Of a stretch of 64,000 nt of DNA, positions 17,597-28,941 are shown piece after piece (position 1 is the first letter of the stretch; every line of letters starts with the position of its first letter). The notes beneath the pieces were generated by a model, which saw nothing but the letters and a program-made list of their open reading frames with translations, was not told the DNA's origin and searched no databases. The DNA lies in the NCBI RefSeq assembly GCF_020707265.1, contig NZ_JAJFEQ010000005.1, positions 1-64,000 of the forward strand, written 5' to 3'. Made by a program: the position numbers and the translations under genes. Origin of the DNA: Massilia sp. IC2-477. Lineage in GTDB: Bacteria; Pseudomonadota; Gammaproteobacteria; Burkholderiales; Burkholderiaceae_D.

Positions 17597-19873
17597 TCAG
17601 GCAACATAGGCCAGCTGCGGCCCACCGCCATACTGCGACCGATAATCGCCCAGCCTGAGCGCCATGTCGTTGAACAGCACTCCGCGCGGCGAGATCCCCG
17701 CGTGGTTCAGGCGCTTGATCGATTCGTTGATCTGTCCCTCGGTGGTCACCCCGGAGCGTGTCACCAGGAAGACGGCTCCCGCATGGGCGCCGATGATCAG
17801 GGCGTCGGCGACGGCGAGCAGCGGCGGCGGATCGATCAGCACCAGGTCGTACATGGGGCTGACGGTCTCGAGCAGGTTGCCGAAGTTCAGGTGCAGCAGG
17901 AACTCGGCCCGGTTGGAGGGCAGCTCGCCGGTCGGGATGAAATCGAGGCGCTCGAGCACATCGCGATGGATGACTTCGTCCACGGTAGCCCCGCCGGCGA
18001 TCGCCCGCGACAGCCCCTTGCCCCGGTCGACGCCGAAGTAGCGGTGCAGGTGGCCGTTGCGCATGTCGGCGTCGATCAGGAGCACCCGCTTGCCGCTGGC
18101 CGCCATCACCGCTGCAAAGTTTGCGGCAATGAAGGACTTGCCGAGGTCGCGCGTCGGCCCGACCATCATGACCACGTTGTTCTTGAAGTGCGGCATCGAG
18201 AACTGCAAGGCGGCGCGGAAGCTGCGCAGGCTCTCGACTGCCGGATCCTCGGGCAGGATCTGCGCCAGCAGCGGCAGCACGCCCCCGGGCTTCGACTTGC
18301 GCATCAGCTTGTCCTGGTTGCCGCTGTGCGGAATCGAGGCGTACACGACCCGCGCGCGCAGCATGCGCTCGATCTTCTGCGGGTCGTCGATCCCGCCGCG
18401 CATGGCCTTGCGGGTAAAGGCGATCAGGGTGCCAAGGAACAGGCCGGTGACGACCGCCATCGCGACGATCAGGGGCCGGTTCGGCTTGATCGGTTTTTCC
18501 GGCGCGATCGGTGCATCCACCAGGCGCACATTGCTGACCCGCCCGACGGAAATCAGGCGCAGCTGCTGCGCCGTGTTCGACAGCGCCGTGTACAGGTCGG
18601 TGTTGACCTTGATGTCGCGGGTCAGGCGCGCCTCGTCCTGCTCCATCACAGGCAGGGTGCGGATGCGGCCGGCGATGGCTTCGATCTCGGCGTCGACCTC
18701 CTTGCGCTGGCGGTTGACGGCGGCCACCACCGGGTGGTCTTCGGTGAAGCGGGCCAGGAGTTCGGTCTTCTTCTGCATCAGTTCCATGCGGCGCGTGCGC
18801 GCCGCCGCGGCCTGGGTCAGGCTCATGCGGGCCTCCTCGCGCAGGTCGACGGTGCCGTGCGCATTGCGGAACTGGTTGTAGCGGTCTTCGGACTGCTCCA
18901 GCTGGCGCTTGAGGATGGGCAGCTGCTGGTTCAGGAAGGCCAGCGACTTCTCGGCTTCCTCGGTCTTGCGCGCCAGGTTCTGGCGCATGTACTCGCGCCC
19001 GATCTCGCTCAGCAGGCTGTTGATGCGCGCCGAGCTCTCCCCCTGCAGCTTGACTTCGATGACGCCGGACTGCTTGCCCTGCTCGGTGATCACCATCGAG
19101 CTCTGGATGGCCTGGATCGTGCCCAGGCGCGACTTGCGCTTGATGCGAAAGCGTGCGCCCGGATTGGCATACAGGCGGTCGACCTTGATTTCGAGCAGGC
19201 CGTCCGGCAGCGGGACCCGGTAGCGCTGGCCGACGGTGCCGTCGAAGGCCAGCCGTTGGCCGCCGCCCGAGAAGCGGTAGCGGTTGCCGGCGCGCGCGGT
19301 GAGCACGAATTCGCGGTTGAGCCAGGACTCGGGCACCTCGAACACCGACACGTCGGCCTTCTCGCCGCCCCACACGTAGCCGCCATAGCCGAACAGGCCC
19401 GGGTTGGACAGGTTGCCCGCGTTCTGGGTAGCGAACCAGAAGCCGGCCACGGGAAAGTACTTGGGCTGGACTTCGATGTAGAGCTGCAGGTTGTCGACCG
19501 CGCGCGAGACGACCATGCGCGAGCGCAGCAGCTCCATCTCGGCGATGGCCGCCTTCTTGGTTTCGAACAGGGACGAGGCCTCGCTCAGGATGTTCTTGGA
19601 CGCGTTCGGGCTTTCTTCCTCGACGTGGATCATGAGGTTGGCCTCGTACACCGGCTTGGCCACCAGCGCGTACAGCACCGCCACCACGGTAATAAAGGCC
19701 GTGATGCTGCCGATCAGCCAGCGGCTGTCGTACAGCGTGTTGAAGTAGCCTTTCAGGTCGACCGTGGGTTCCTCCGGCAGGGGCTCCGGCGGCCGTGGAT
19801 CGAAGGGCACCGACAGCACCGGTGGACTGTGCGCGATGTGGGTCAGCGGGTGGGCGTCGGCAGGATTGCTCAT
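17597..19873 (-). CDS. Polysaccharide co-polymerase with tyrosine autokinase domain (Wzc-like BY-kinase)
   Basis: Controls chain length and export of the glycan made by the preceding locus. The 758-aa protein has an N-terminal Wzz domain with a first helix near 52-72, a long coiled-coil periplasmic part, a second helix near 465-485, and a cytoplasmic BY-kinase domain. The kinase shows Walker A VGPTRDLGKSF near 570-580, Walker A' LLIDADMRNG, and Walker B LVLIDPPPL near 676. The tail has a Tyr cluster (DYRSQYGGG and a final LAYVA), the expected autophosphorylation site. It is the only BY-kinase seen and lies 39 bp downstream of its export partner on the minus strand, opposite to the biosynthesis genes. 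Confidence 0.93.
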   Translation of the reverse strand: MSNPADAHPLTHIAHSPPVLSVPFDPRPPEPLPEEPTVDLKGYFNTLYDSRWLIGSITAFITVVAVLYALVAKPVYEANLMIHVEEESPNASKNILSEASSLFETKKAAIAEMELLRSRMVVSRAVDNLQLYIEVQPKYFPVAGFWFATQNAGNLSNPGLFGYGGYVWGGEKADVSVFEVPESWLNREFVLTARAGNRYRFSGGGQRLAFDGTVGQRYRVPLPDGLLEIKVDRLYANPGARFRIKRKSRLGTIQAIQSSMVITEQGKQSGVIEVKLQGESSARINSLLSEIGREYMRQNLARKTEEAEKSLAFLNQQLPILKRQLEQSEDRYNQFRNAHGTVDLREEARMSLTQAAAARTRRMELMQKKTELLARFTEDHPVVAAVNRQRKEVDAEIEAIAGRIRTLPVMEQDEARLTRDIKVNTDLYTALSNTAQQLRLISVGRVSNVRLVDAPIAPEKPIKPNRPLIVAMAVVTGLFLGTLIAFTRKAMRGGIDDPQKIERMLRARVVYASIPHSGNQDKLMRKSKPGGVLPLLAQILPEDPAVESLRSFRAALQFSMPHFKNNVVMMVGPTRDLGKSFIAANFAAVMAASGKRVLLIDADMRNGHLHRYFGVDRGKGLSRAIAGGATVDEVIHRDVLERLDFIPTGELPSNRAEFLLHLNFGNLLETVSPMYDLVLIDPPPLLAVADALIIGAHAGAVFLVTRSGVTTEGQINESIKRLNHAGISPRGVLFNDMALRLGDYRSQYGGGPQLAYVA

Positions 19874-19912
19874 GGTGGCAGACCTCGCAGAGACGGTAGG
19901 CGAAAGCGGTGC

Positions 19913-21052
19913 TCAGGGACGGGTGGTGACGCCGACTGCGGAGGTCAACGCGCCCGGGAACAGCAGGCTCAGCTGCCGGTTCCAGTTGGCCAGCGGCGAG
20001 GCGGCTACGTAGACGACGTCCTTTGGCCGCAGCTCGAAGGATTCCGCCATCGCCAGCGCGCCGCTGACGCGGGCGTCGAGCTGGAACACGCGGGTGCGCT
20101 CGGGCGTCTTGCGCACCACGTAGATCTGGCGCGCGTCGCCGCTCAGGGGGCTCACGCCGCCGCTCTCGCCGAGCGCCTCGTTCAGGGTCAGGCGGCCGTT
20201 GTGCATCGTGAGGGCGCGCGGGGTGACCACTTCGCCGGACACGAACACCTTGCTTTCGTCGCGCGAGTGGACGCGCACCACGTCGCCGGGCGCCAGCAGC
20301 ACGGTGCCCGGGTTGACGCCTTTCTGCACCAGGTCGCGCAGGTTGATCAGGTAGCGGCCGGGACCGCGCTCGATCATGATCCGGCTCTGGTCGGCGCTGG
20401 GCAGCATGCCGCCGGCGCGGTTCAGCGCTTCGACCAGGGTCATCGGAATGTCGTTGATGGCCTGCAGACCCGGCGCCTTGACCTCGCCGTCGATGTAGAC
20501 CCGCTTGCTGCGGTAGGACTGCACGCGCAGGGTCAGGCTGGGATGGGCGATGTAGCGCGCCAGCTTCTTGGTGATCATGGCCCTGGCCTGCTCCTCGGTC
20601 AGCCCCTCGACCTGCAGCAGGCCGATCAGCGGGAACTGGATGCGGCCCTGGTGGTCGACCGCGAAGCCGGGCGGCACGGCAGTCGGCGGCAGCGTGCCGC
20701 TGTCGAAGGCGGCCGTGGCGGCCGTCATGCCGCTGCCGGCCAGCTCGGGGTGATCCCAGACGACGATCGACAGCACGTCGCCCTGGCCGATCGTGTAGGG
20801 AGCGGGATTGGGATTGATCAGGGGCGTGAGGTCTTGCCGGGCCTGCTCGGCCAGCGCGCGCCGCTCGCTCTCGATGAGCTGTTCGGTGATCTTCTCGGTA
20901 GGCGGGGCTTCGCCCTCGCCGTCCTTGCCGCCACCCGCAAACTGGATGCCGGTGGTGCAGGCCCCCAGCGCAGCGCAGAGGCCCAGGCTGCAGACCAGAT
21001 TAACAGCGAGCCGCCGCCAAACGACTATTGCAACTGAACAAAAGGAAGCCAT
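19913..21052 (-). CDS. Outer-membrane polysaccharide export lipoprotein (Wza-like OPX)
   Basis: Forms the outer-membrane part of the glycan export channel with the BY-kinase. The 379-aa precursor has a lipoprotein signal ending in LCAALGAC, so Cys32 should be lipidated. A polysaccharide-export domain begins with YTIGQGDVLSIVVWDHPEL, followed by SLBB-type repeats (VYIDGEVKAPG and VFVSGEVVTP). The C-terminal part (FELRPKDVVYVA) is typical. It is the first gene of the minus strand export pair. The leader upstream (21053-21159) has only weak promoter-like sequences. Confidence 0.93.
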   Translation of the reverse strand: MASFCSVAIVVWRRLAVNLVCSLGLCAALGACTTGIQFAGGGKDGEGEAPPTEKITEQLIESERRALAEQARQDLTPLINPNPAPYTIGQGDVLSIVVWDHPELAGSGMTAATAAFDSGTLPPTAVPPGFAVDHQGRIQFPLIGLLQVEGLTEEQARAMITKKLARYIAHPSLTLRVQSYRSKRVYIDGEVKAPGLQAINDIPMTLVEALNRAGGMLPSADQSRIMIERGPGRYLINLRDLVQKGVNPGTVLLAPGDVVRVHSRDESKVFVSGEVVTPRALTMHNGRLTLNEALGESGGVSPLSGDARQIYVVRKTPERTRVFQLDARVSGALAMAESFELRPKDVVYVAASPLANWNRQLSLLFPGALTSAVGVTTRP

Positions 21053-21159
21053 GATTGTTGCCTATCAAAAATAGACGCAGTTCTGGAACGGTTCAGTCCA
21101 GCGTACGGCGTCCATCAGGCTTGGCTTTGCAGCTGATCAAATAGCGGATGCGCGGCAGA

Positions 21160-22887
21160 TCAGCGGATTTCCTCGAGTAATTTCAGGCCATCGGCGAAGC
21201 GCCAGACGCGCCGGATCTCGATGACGTCGAAGCGCGCCGCGACATTCGGCGGGAAGGCGGAATAGCGGGCATTGAGCTGCACGAAGCGGCGCACGGCGTC
21301 GTCCATGTCGGCGCGGCCGCTGGAACGCACGATGGTCACGTCGTCGACGCTGCCGTCGCTGCGCAGGGACAGGCTGACCAGCGGGTCGATCCGCACGTCT
21401 TGCAGCGAGAAGCGGGCGCCGCCCAGGATCGCGGTGCGCTCCAGTTTCTGGCGCACGCTGTCGACGTACAGGCGCAGCGGCACGTCGCGCTCGCCGCCGT
21501 CGGCCAGCACCCGGCGCGCATTGCTGGCGCTGTCTTCCGGCCGCGTGGGCGGCGGCGCCACGTTCGGAATGGTCAGGCCGCGCAGCAGCTCACGGGCGCG
21601 GCTCGCCATGGCGCCGCCCGGGATCGCGCCGCCCGGACGGTCGCCCGCGCCGCTTCCCGCGCCCGGTCCGCCGGGGCCCGGATTGCCATTGCCGGGTCCC
21701 GGTCGGGACTGCGCCGCCAGGCGTTCGGCGGCTGCGCGCCGTCCCGCCTCTTCGGCGCGCTCGCGCGCCTGCCGTTCGGACTGGGCGCGCTCCTCGGCCA
21801 GGCGGCGCGCTTCCTCTTGCGCCTGGCGCTGGAGCTGCTCTTCGGCGCGCTGGCGTTCGCGCGCCTGGGCCTGGCGGCGCTCGGCTTCCTCGAGCGCCAG
21901 CCGTTCAGCGGCCACCCGTTCCAGCTCGCGCTGCTGCTGCGCCTGGCGCGCCAGGACTTCCTCGCGTCCGCGCAGCTGCGCCAGGCGCTGCTGTTCGGCC
22001 TCGGCGCGGCGCCGCTGTTCCAGCTGCTGCTGGGCGATGAGCTGTTCAGCCTGGCGCTGTTCGGCCTGGCGCTGCTCGGCCAGCTGCCGTGCCTGCTCGA
22101 CTGCCTGCTGTTGCGCCATGCGCTGCGCTTCCGCCTGCGCCGCCTGCTGCTGCGCCAAAGCTTCACGTGCGCGTTGCGCGTCCACTTCACGCTGGGCCGT
22201 GAGCCGCTCCTGCTCCTCGCGCAGCTGGCGCGCGTTCTCCTCCTTGCTACGCGCTTCCTCGGCGGCGGCCAGGCGCGCCGCTTCTTCCTGCTCAAGGCGT
22301 TGGGCGGCGGAGCTGCGCTCCGCCTCCTCGGCGCGGGCCGCGATCGCCATGTCCTCAGGCTGCGCTTTCTCCTCCGGTTCACCGCTGACGGTACTCGGGA
22401 TGGCGCCTGGTTCGACTTCGGGCAGCGGCGGCGCCACCGCAAACGCGGCATCGGAGTCGGTCGATGCGATCAGGGGCGGCGCCACCGGCATGCGCAGCTT
22501 GCGGCGCGTGGGTCTCGCGGCGCGCTTCGGCGCCGGCGTGGCCTGCGCCAGTTTCGGTGGCTCGGGCGGACGCGGATCGACCAGGCGCAAGCCCGTGGCC
22601 GGCGCCACAGGCGACACCGGAAGCGGAGGCGGAGGCGTTGCGGCCAGGGGCGGCGTCGGCGTCGGAGGAAGCGCAGAAAGCGGAGGAAGCGGCTGCGGCG
22701 CAGGGGTCGGCGGCGACGCCAGCCTGACCTCGATCGGTCCGCCGGGACCGGCGTCGAACCCGGGGATGCCGAACTGCAGCGACAGCAGCAGGGCGTGCAG
22801 CAGCGCCGACACCGCGATGCCCGCAACGAGCCGCCGGTCGCGCTGGGCCAGGGAATCGTTCGGACTAGGATCGTGCGCTCGGGGCAT
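21160..22887 (-). CDS. TonB-family protein with long Gln/Glu/Arg-rich coiled coil
   Basis: A 575-aa inner-membrane-anchored periplasmic protein. One N-terminal helix (LVAGIAVSALLHALLLSLQ) is followed by a Pro-rich stretch (to about 160), then roughly 230 residues of Ala/Gln/Glu/Arg coiled coil, a short Gly/Pro linker and a C-terminal TonB-like domain (VRQKLERTAIL, then LSLRSDGSVDDVTIVRSSG and IEIRRVWRF). TonB domains couple proton-motive force to outer-membrane transport, but the long helical middle is more like TolA, so it may span the periplasm. No ExbB/ExbD or receptor genes are adjacent. Partner and cargo are unknown. Confidence 0.75.
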   Translation of the reverse strand: MPRAHDPSPNDSLAQRDRRLVAGIAVSALLHALLLSLQFGIPGFDAGPGGPIEVRLASPPTPAPQPLPPLSALPPTPTPPLAATPPPPLPVSPVAPATGLRLVDPRPPEPPKLAQATPAPKRAARPTRRKLRMPVAPPLIASTDSDAAFAVAPPLPEVEPGAIPSTVSGEPEEKAQPEDMAIAARAEEAERSSAAQRLEQEEAARLAAAEEARSKEENARQLREEQERLTAQREVDAQRAREALAQQQAAQAEAQRMAQQQAVEQARQLAEQRQAEQRQAEQLIAQQQLEQRRRAEAEQQRLAQLRGREEVLARQAQQQRELERVAAERLALEEAERRQAQARERQRAEEQLQRQAQEEARRLAEERAQSERQARERAEEAGRRAAAERLAAQSRPGPGNGNPGPGGPGAGSGAGDRPGGAIPGGAMASRARELLRGLTIPNVAPPPTRPEDSASNARRVLADGGERDVPLRLYVDSVRQKLERTAILGGARFSLQDVRIDPLVSLSLRSDGSVDDVTIVRSSGRADMDDAVRRFVQLNARYSAFPPNVAARFDVIEIRRVWRFADGLKLLEEIR

Positions 22888-22982
22888 GCCGTGGCTGATG
22901 CGAATATTGTCAGGCTGGCATCATAACGTTTACTCAGCAGTATGGCGAGGCGCGCACGATTGAAGCCGGCGTGCCCTCCCCG

Positions 22983-23948
22983 CTAGCGTTGGACCCGGGT
23001 GAACGAATACGTTTCGCCGTGCGCCAGGTAGACCACGTCCTTCTCGAGCCCCGCCGCCTTGACCTCGCGCGCGAAGTCCTCGAGCGGCGACTTGAACACG
23101 TCGTAGTCGTTATAGTGGATCGGCACGGTCTTCTTCGGACGCACGACCTGCATCATGCGCACGCCGTCCTTGCCATCCATCGTCACCTTCAGCACGCCGA
23201 GGATGCGGGTGCCGCCCAGGTGCAGCAGGGCCAGGTCGATGTTCGGGAAACGCTGCGGAATGGCGCGGATGTCGTCGTAGACCAGGGTGTCGCCGCTGAT
23301 GTACATGCGGTAATCGGGGGCCGCGGCATCAGGCCCGAAATCGAGGATCGAGCCCATCACCTTGGGCAGCAGCACGGCCACGCCGGCCGGACCGTGGCGT
23401 CCTGGCGTGGCGGTGATGCGCAGGTTTGATGCGCCCTTGCTGACCTGCAGCTTGTCCCAGCTGCTCAGGCCAAAGGTGCGGGTAAACCCGAGGCGCTTGA
23501 GCCGCTCGCTGCCTTCCTTGGTGGTGACGATCGGCGTGGCGCGATTGAGCTTTTTCTCCACCAGCTGGTCGAAGTGGTCGCCGTGGAAGTGCGACAGCAC
23601 GACCAGGTCGATCGGCGGCAGTTGCTCGAACTTGATGGCGGGGTTCGTCTTCCGTTCCGAAGTCAGGCCATAGCCGAGGTGCACGTGGTCGCCCTTGTGC
23701 AGGAAATTCGGGTCGGTCAGGATGGTGAAGCCCTGGTAGCGGATGATCACGGTCGCCGTGCCGATGAACTGGACCGTGCCCGTGTTCGCGTCCTGTGCCG
23801 GGGCCTCTGCCCCTGCCAGTTGCAGGGTGAAGGTCTCGCCCTGTGCCGGCGTGGCCGGAGCATCGGCGGCGCGCGCCGCGGGGACCATTGCGCAGGACAG
23901 CGCCATCAGGATGCAGAGGCAGGGCTGGAACAGTCGTGCTAAAGGCAT
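22983..23948 (-). CDS. Secreted metallo-beta-lactamase-fold hydrolase, UlaG-like
   Basis: A 321-aa metallo-hydrolase with a cleavable signal peptide (ending ARA-AD near residue 28). The zinc motif HFHGDHFD is near residue 115, and FIGTATVIIRYQGFTILTDPN is typical of the UlaG/L-ascorbate-6-phosphate lactonase-like branch. Later metal-site motifs are TPGRHGP, SGDTLVY and HYNDYD. Because it is exported, a lactonase or phosphodiesterase role in the periplasm is more likely than sugar metabolism, but the substrate is unknown. The frame stays open upstream; the start at 23948 is set by GGAG and by the signal peptide. Confidence 0.8.
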   Translation of the reverse strand: MPLARLFQPCLCILMALSCAMVPAARAADAPATPAQGETFTLQLAGAEAPAQDANTGTVQFIGTATVIIRYQGFTILTDPNFLHKGDHVHLGYGLTSERKTNPAIKFEQLPPIDLVVLSHFHGDHFDQLVEKKLNRATPIVTTKEGSERLKRLGFTRTFGLSSWDKLQVSKGASNLRITATPGRHGPAGVAVLLPKVMGSILDFGPDAAAPDYRMYISGDTLVYDDIRAIPQRFPNIDLALLHLGGTRILGVLKVTMDGKDGVRMMQVVRPKKTVPIHYNDYDVFKSPLEDFAREVKAAGLEKDVVYLAHGETYSFTRVQR

Positions 23949-24046
23949 GGGTGTCTCCGGGATCGTGCGCACCGGGTGCGGTGAGCGATGCCAGAACGTT
24001 AACACGGTAGCGCAGCGGGCGGCGTCCGCTTGCCTGAGGGATCGAA

Positions 24047-24388
24047 TCAGCGTTTGCCGACCATGGCGGCCAGTTGCTGGCGCGCCTTTTGCCATTCGGT
24101 GCCGCTGAGAAGCGCCGTACATTGCGGACAGGGTTCGAAGGGATTGCAGTCGTGTTCGAGCGCGATGTAGTTGGCGCCGGTCACCAGTTTTCCCGCGTAG
24201 CTGTCGACGCGCCCCTTCGATGCCGCAGGCGCGGAAGCCGCACCATCGATCCCTTGAGCAGCCCACTTCGCGAAAGCCTCGGTGGCGACACCGTCCGGCA
24301 CATACCAGCGGCGTTTGGTGGGATTCCAGCGGGCGCCGAGCGCCTTCGCCTCATCCTTTTCGGCATAGGGAACAGTCAGGAAAAGCAT
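24047..24388 (-). CDS. DUF5710-domain protein
   Basis: A 113-aa protein whose N-terminus is a clear DUF5710 domain (FLTVPYAEKDEAKALGARW followed by RWYVPDG), a short module also found in DNA primase-like and plasmid proteins, with unknown biochemical role. The C-terminal half has Cys residues in HDCNPFEPCPQC that could bind a metal. It ends just before the hydrolase region and starts 40 bp downstream of tRNA-Arg on the same strand, a common place for accessory genes. Confidence 0.75.
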   Translation of the reverse strand: MLFLTVPYAEKDEAKALGARWNPTKRRWYVPDGVATEAFAKWAAQGIDGAASAPAASKGRVDSYAGKLVTGANYIALEHDCNPFEPCPQCTALLSGTEWQKARQQLAAMVGKR

Positions 24389-24428
24389 GCAGTCCTAGAG
24401 TCTCGTTCAAGAATGGTCAATCGCGTGG

Positions 24429-24505
<77 letters not shown>

Positions 24506-24545
24506 ATCGGACGGCGCGCCGTGTGGGTGCGCGCCGGAAATGAAA

Positions 24546-24567
24546 CGGGCTGTCGAACGACAGCCCG
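24546..24567 (-). terminator. Perfect 10-bp hairpin between tRNA-Pro and tRNA-Arg
   Basis: Inverted repeat CGGGCTGTCG (24546-24555) and CGACAGCCCG (24558-24567) with a two-base centre. On the minus strand it follows tRNA-Pro by about 12 nt and is followed by GTTTCATTT, so it may end or process the tRNA-Pro transcript before tRNA-Arg. Confidence 0.55.
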
Positions 24568-24579
24568 CGGAGGAAGCTT

Positions 24580-24656
24580 TGGTCGGAGTACAAGGATTCG
24601 AACCTTGGACCCCCTGGTCCCAAACCAGGTGCGCTACCGGGCTGCGCTACACTCCG
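24580..24656 (-). tRNA. tRNA-Pro (anticodon TGG)
   Basis: A 77-nt cloverleaf on the minus strand with acceptor CGGAGTG paired to TACTCCG (one wobble), the anticodon stem CCTGG/CCAGG around loop TTTGGGA (anticodon TGG, reading CCA and probably other Pro codons), the T arm with GGTTCGAATC, and an encoded CCA. It lies 41 bp downstream of glmM on the same strand. Confidence 0.96.
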
Positions 24657-24697
24657 ATCTGGGGCCGATGATACTCCCGCAGCCGGTGCGCGTCAAA

Positions 24698-26038
24698 TCA
24701 CGCAGCCAGCTTGTCCGCGATGCGGCGCGCCATGCTCTCGGCGATGTCGGCTTCCTTGGCCTCGACCATGACACGGATCAAGGGTTCAGTGCCGGAGGCG
24801 CGGATCAGCACGCGGCCGGACTCGCCCAGCTCGCGCTCGACCGCTTCTTTCTCGGCCACCAGGGCGCCGTCCTTGGTCCAGTCGAAGCCTGGATTGACGC
24901 GCTTGTTGATCAGGGTCTGCGGATACAGCTTCAGTTCGCTGCAGCATTCGGACAGAGATTGACCGCTGCGCTTGAGCGCCGACAGCACCTGCAGCGCCGA
25001 GACAATGCCGTCGCCGGTGGTGTGCTTGTCCAGCGCCAGCAGGTGGCCCGAGCTTTCGCCGCCGAACAGCCAGCCGCGCTCCTGCATCACTTCCAGCACG
25101 TAGCGGTCGCCGACCTTCGCGCGCGCAAAGCCCACGCCCATCTGCTTGAAGGCAACTTCCAGCGCCATATTGGTCATCAAGGTGCCCACCGCGCCGGCCA
25201 CCGGGCCGGTCGACAGGCGGTCGCGCACCATCAGGTACAGCAGCTCGTCGCCGTTATAGACGCGCCCTGCTGCATCGACCATGATCAGGCGGTCGGCGTC
25301 GCCGTCCAGCGCGATGCCGAGGTCGGCCTTGTTGGCGACCACCGCTTCCGACAGCGCCTTCGGTGCGGTGGCGCCGACGCCGGCGTTGATGTTGAAGCCG
25401 TCCGGCGAAGCGCCGATCGAGACAACTTCGGCGCCCAGTTCATGGAACACGTGCGGGGCGATGTTATAGGCGGCGCCGTGGGCGCTGTCGACCACGATCT
25501 TCAGGCCGCGCAGGTCCAGTTCGTTCGGGAAGGTGCTCTTGCAGAATTCGATGTAGCGGCCCTGGGCATCGCGCAGGCGGGTCGCGCGGCCCAGCTTGTC
25601 GGACGGGACGCAGCCCATCGGCTGGTCGATGGCTTCTTCGATTTCGAGCTCGACAGCGTCCGGCAGCTTGGTGCCGTGTTGCGAGAAGAACTTGATGCCG
25701 TTGTCCTGGAAAGGATTGTGCGAGGCCGAGATCACCACGCCGGCCTGCAGGCGCAGCGCGCGGGTCAGGTAGGCGATGGCGGGGGTCGGCATGGGACCGG
25801 CCAGCATCGAGTCCACGCCGGCGGCCGAGAAACCCGCTTCCAGCGCGGCTTCCAGCATGTAGCCCGAGATACGGGTGTCCTTGCCGATCAGGACGACCGG
25901 ACGGCCGCTGCTCGACTTGGCGCCCTTGGCCAGCACCCTGCCGGCTGCGTAGCCGAGGCGCATGACGAATTCCGGAGTAATCGGCGCCTCCCCTACCAGA
26001 CCGCGAACACCATCCGTACCGAAATATTTGCGTGCCAT
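24698..26038 (-). CDS. glmM: Phosphoglucosamine mutase
   Basis: Converts glucosamine-6-phosphate to glucosamine-1-phosphate, the step before UDP-GlcNAc in peptidoglycan, LPS and surface glycan synthesis. The 446-aa length and [12 protein letters not shown]-terminus are typical. The phosphoserine loop is [12 protein letters not shown] near residue 100, the Mg site is DGDADR near 240, and the sugar-binding loop is GGESSGH. The C-terminal phosphate loop is [12 protein letters not shown]. It follows folP in the conserved rlmE-ftsH-folP-glmM order and supplies the precursor used by the UDP-GlcNAc-dependent genes at the start of the window. Confidence 0.97.
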   Translation of the reverse strand: MARKYFGTDGVRGLVGEAPITPEFVMRLGYAAGRVLAKGAKSSSGRPVVLIGKDTRISGYMLEAALEAGFSAAGVDSMLAGPMPTPAIAYLTRALRLQAGVVISASHNPFQDNGIKFFSQHGTKLPDAVELEIEEAIDQPMGCVPSDKLGRATRLRDAQGRYIEFCKSTFPNELDLRGLKIVVDSAHGAAYNIAPHVFHELGAEVVSIGASPDGFNINAGVGATAPKALSEAVVANKADLGIALDGDADRLIMVDAAGRVYNGDELLYLMVRDRLSTGPVAGAVGTLMTNMALEVAFKQMGVGFARAKVGDRYVLEVMQERGWLFGGESSGHLLALDKHTTGDGIVSALQVLSALKRSGQSLSECCSELKLYPQTLINKRVNPGFDWTKDGALVAEKEAVERELGESGRVLIRASGTEPLIRVMVEAKEADIAESMARRIADKLAA

Positions 26039-26111
26039 TTTCTTCTCTTTCTTTCCGTAATTAAACGCCGGGCGTATTTTATCTGTAGTAATTATTTCAC
26101 GTCGTCACGAT

Positions 26112-26957
26112 TCATTCATGCGCGGCATGCCAAACCTTCAGCGCGTCGACGGTCTCTGCGACATCGTGCACCCGTACAATTCTAGCGCCATGCGCTACCG
26201 CAGCCAATGCGCCAGCAATACTGCCTGCAATACGTTGCTCCACCGGACGCCCGGTGACAGCACCGATCATCGACTTGCGCGACAGGCCGGCGAGCACTGG
26301 CAGGCCGACCGCATCGCGGATCCGGCCGAGCGCGCGCAGCAGCGCGTAGTTGTGCTCGACCGTCTTGCCGAAACCGAAGCCCGGGTCGATGCAGATGCGC
26401 TCGCGTGCGATGCCCGCGCGCACCAGGGTGTCCACCCGCTCGTTCAGGAAGTCGATCACCTCGCCCACCACGTCGACGTAGCTCGGGGCCTGCTGCATGG
26501 TCTGGGGCGTGGCCTGCATGTGCATCAGGCACAGGCCGCAATCGCTGTCGCGCACCGCCTCGATCGCGCCCGGCGCGCGGAAGCCGTTGATGTCGTTGAT
26601 CATGTCGGCGCCGGCGATGATCGCCTCAACCATGACTTCCGGCTTGCAGGTGTCGACCGACAGCGCGCAATCGAGCGTGCGCAGCGCGTACAGGGTCGGC
26701 ATCACGCGCGCCAGCTCTTCGGCCACCGGCACGCTGGGGGAGCCCGGGCGGGTTGATTCGCCGCCGATGTCGATCATGGTGGCGCCGTCGCGGATCATTT
26801 CCTCGGCGTGCGACAGGGCGAACTCGAGGCCCTGGTAGCGCCCGCCGTCGGAGAAGGAATCGGGTGTAACGTTCAGGATGCCCATCACGATGGGATGGGT
26901 GGAGGCTGGGCCGTCCAGCGCGAAGCTGTACTGGCCGCATTGCAGTTGCTTGGGCAT
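26112..26957 (-). CDS. folP: Dihydropteroate synthase
   Basis: Condenses 6-hydroxymethyl-7,8-dihydropterin pyrophosphate with p-aminobenzoate in folate synthesis. Signature motifs are MGILNVTPDSFSDGG near residue 25, IDIGGESTRPG, and DPGFGFGKT; the C-terminal VRVHDV is also present. I place the start at ATG 26957 (281 aa), because MPKQLQCGQYSF matches where the family begins. The upstream ATG at 27005 lies inside the 3' arm of the ftsH terminator hairpin. Neither has a good ribosome binding site. It sits between ftsH and glmM, as in many proteobacteria. Confidence 0.93.
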   Translation of the reverse strand: MPKQLQCGQYSFALDGPASTHPIVMGILNVTPDSFSDGGRYQGLEFALSHAEEMIRDGATMIDIGGESTRPGSPSVPVAEELARVMPTLYALRTLDCALSVDTCKPEVMVEAIIAGADMINDINGFRAPGAIEAVRDSDCGLCLMHMQATPQTMQQAPSYVDVVGEVIDFLNERVDTLVRAGIARERICIDPGFGFGKTVEHNYALLRALGRIRDAVGLPVLAGLSRKSMIGAVTGRPVEQRIAGSIAGALAAVAHGARIVRVHDVAETVDALKVWHAAHE

Positions 26958-26994
26958 GGGGAAAAACGGGGTAGCGAACGGGTTACGTAAACGA

Positions 26995-27023
26995 GCAAAA
27001 GGCATCCTGGGGATGCCTTTTGC
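26995..27023 (-). terminator. Strong hairpin after ftsH
   Basis: Perfect 13-bp inverted repeat GCAAAAGGCATCC (26995-27007) and GGATGCCTTTTGC (27011-27023) with a 3-nt loop, 30 nt downstream of the ftsH stop. On the minus strand the 3' arm ends in TTTTGC. It looks like a partial terminator or processing site between ftsH and folP. Confidence 0.75.
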
Positions 27024-27052
27024 TTGGGTGAATCAGCGAATCAAACTGCAGA

Positions 27053-28936
<1,884 letters not shown>

Positions 28937-28941
28937 GAAAA

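Noticed and set aside
17702..21037. A 1111-codon + strand open frame opposite the wzc/wza-like genes
   Set aside because: Its translation is low-complexity, rich in Gln, His, Arg and Gly, with no domain, and it is antisense to two clear genes. It is a by-product of high GC and codon bias.
21272..22963. A + strand frame full of Ser/Arg/Cys opposite the TonB-family gene
   Set aside because: It is the complement of the Gln/Ala/Arg coiled coil; the repeats come from codon periodicity.
26957..27005. ATG at 27005 as the folP start
   Set aside because: It lies inside the 3' arm of the ftsH hairpin and would add 16 residues not expected for the family; ATG 26957 fits better.
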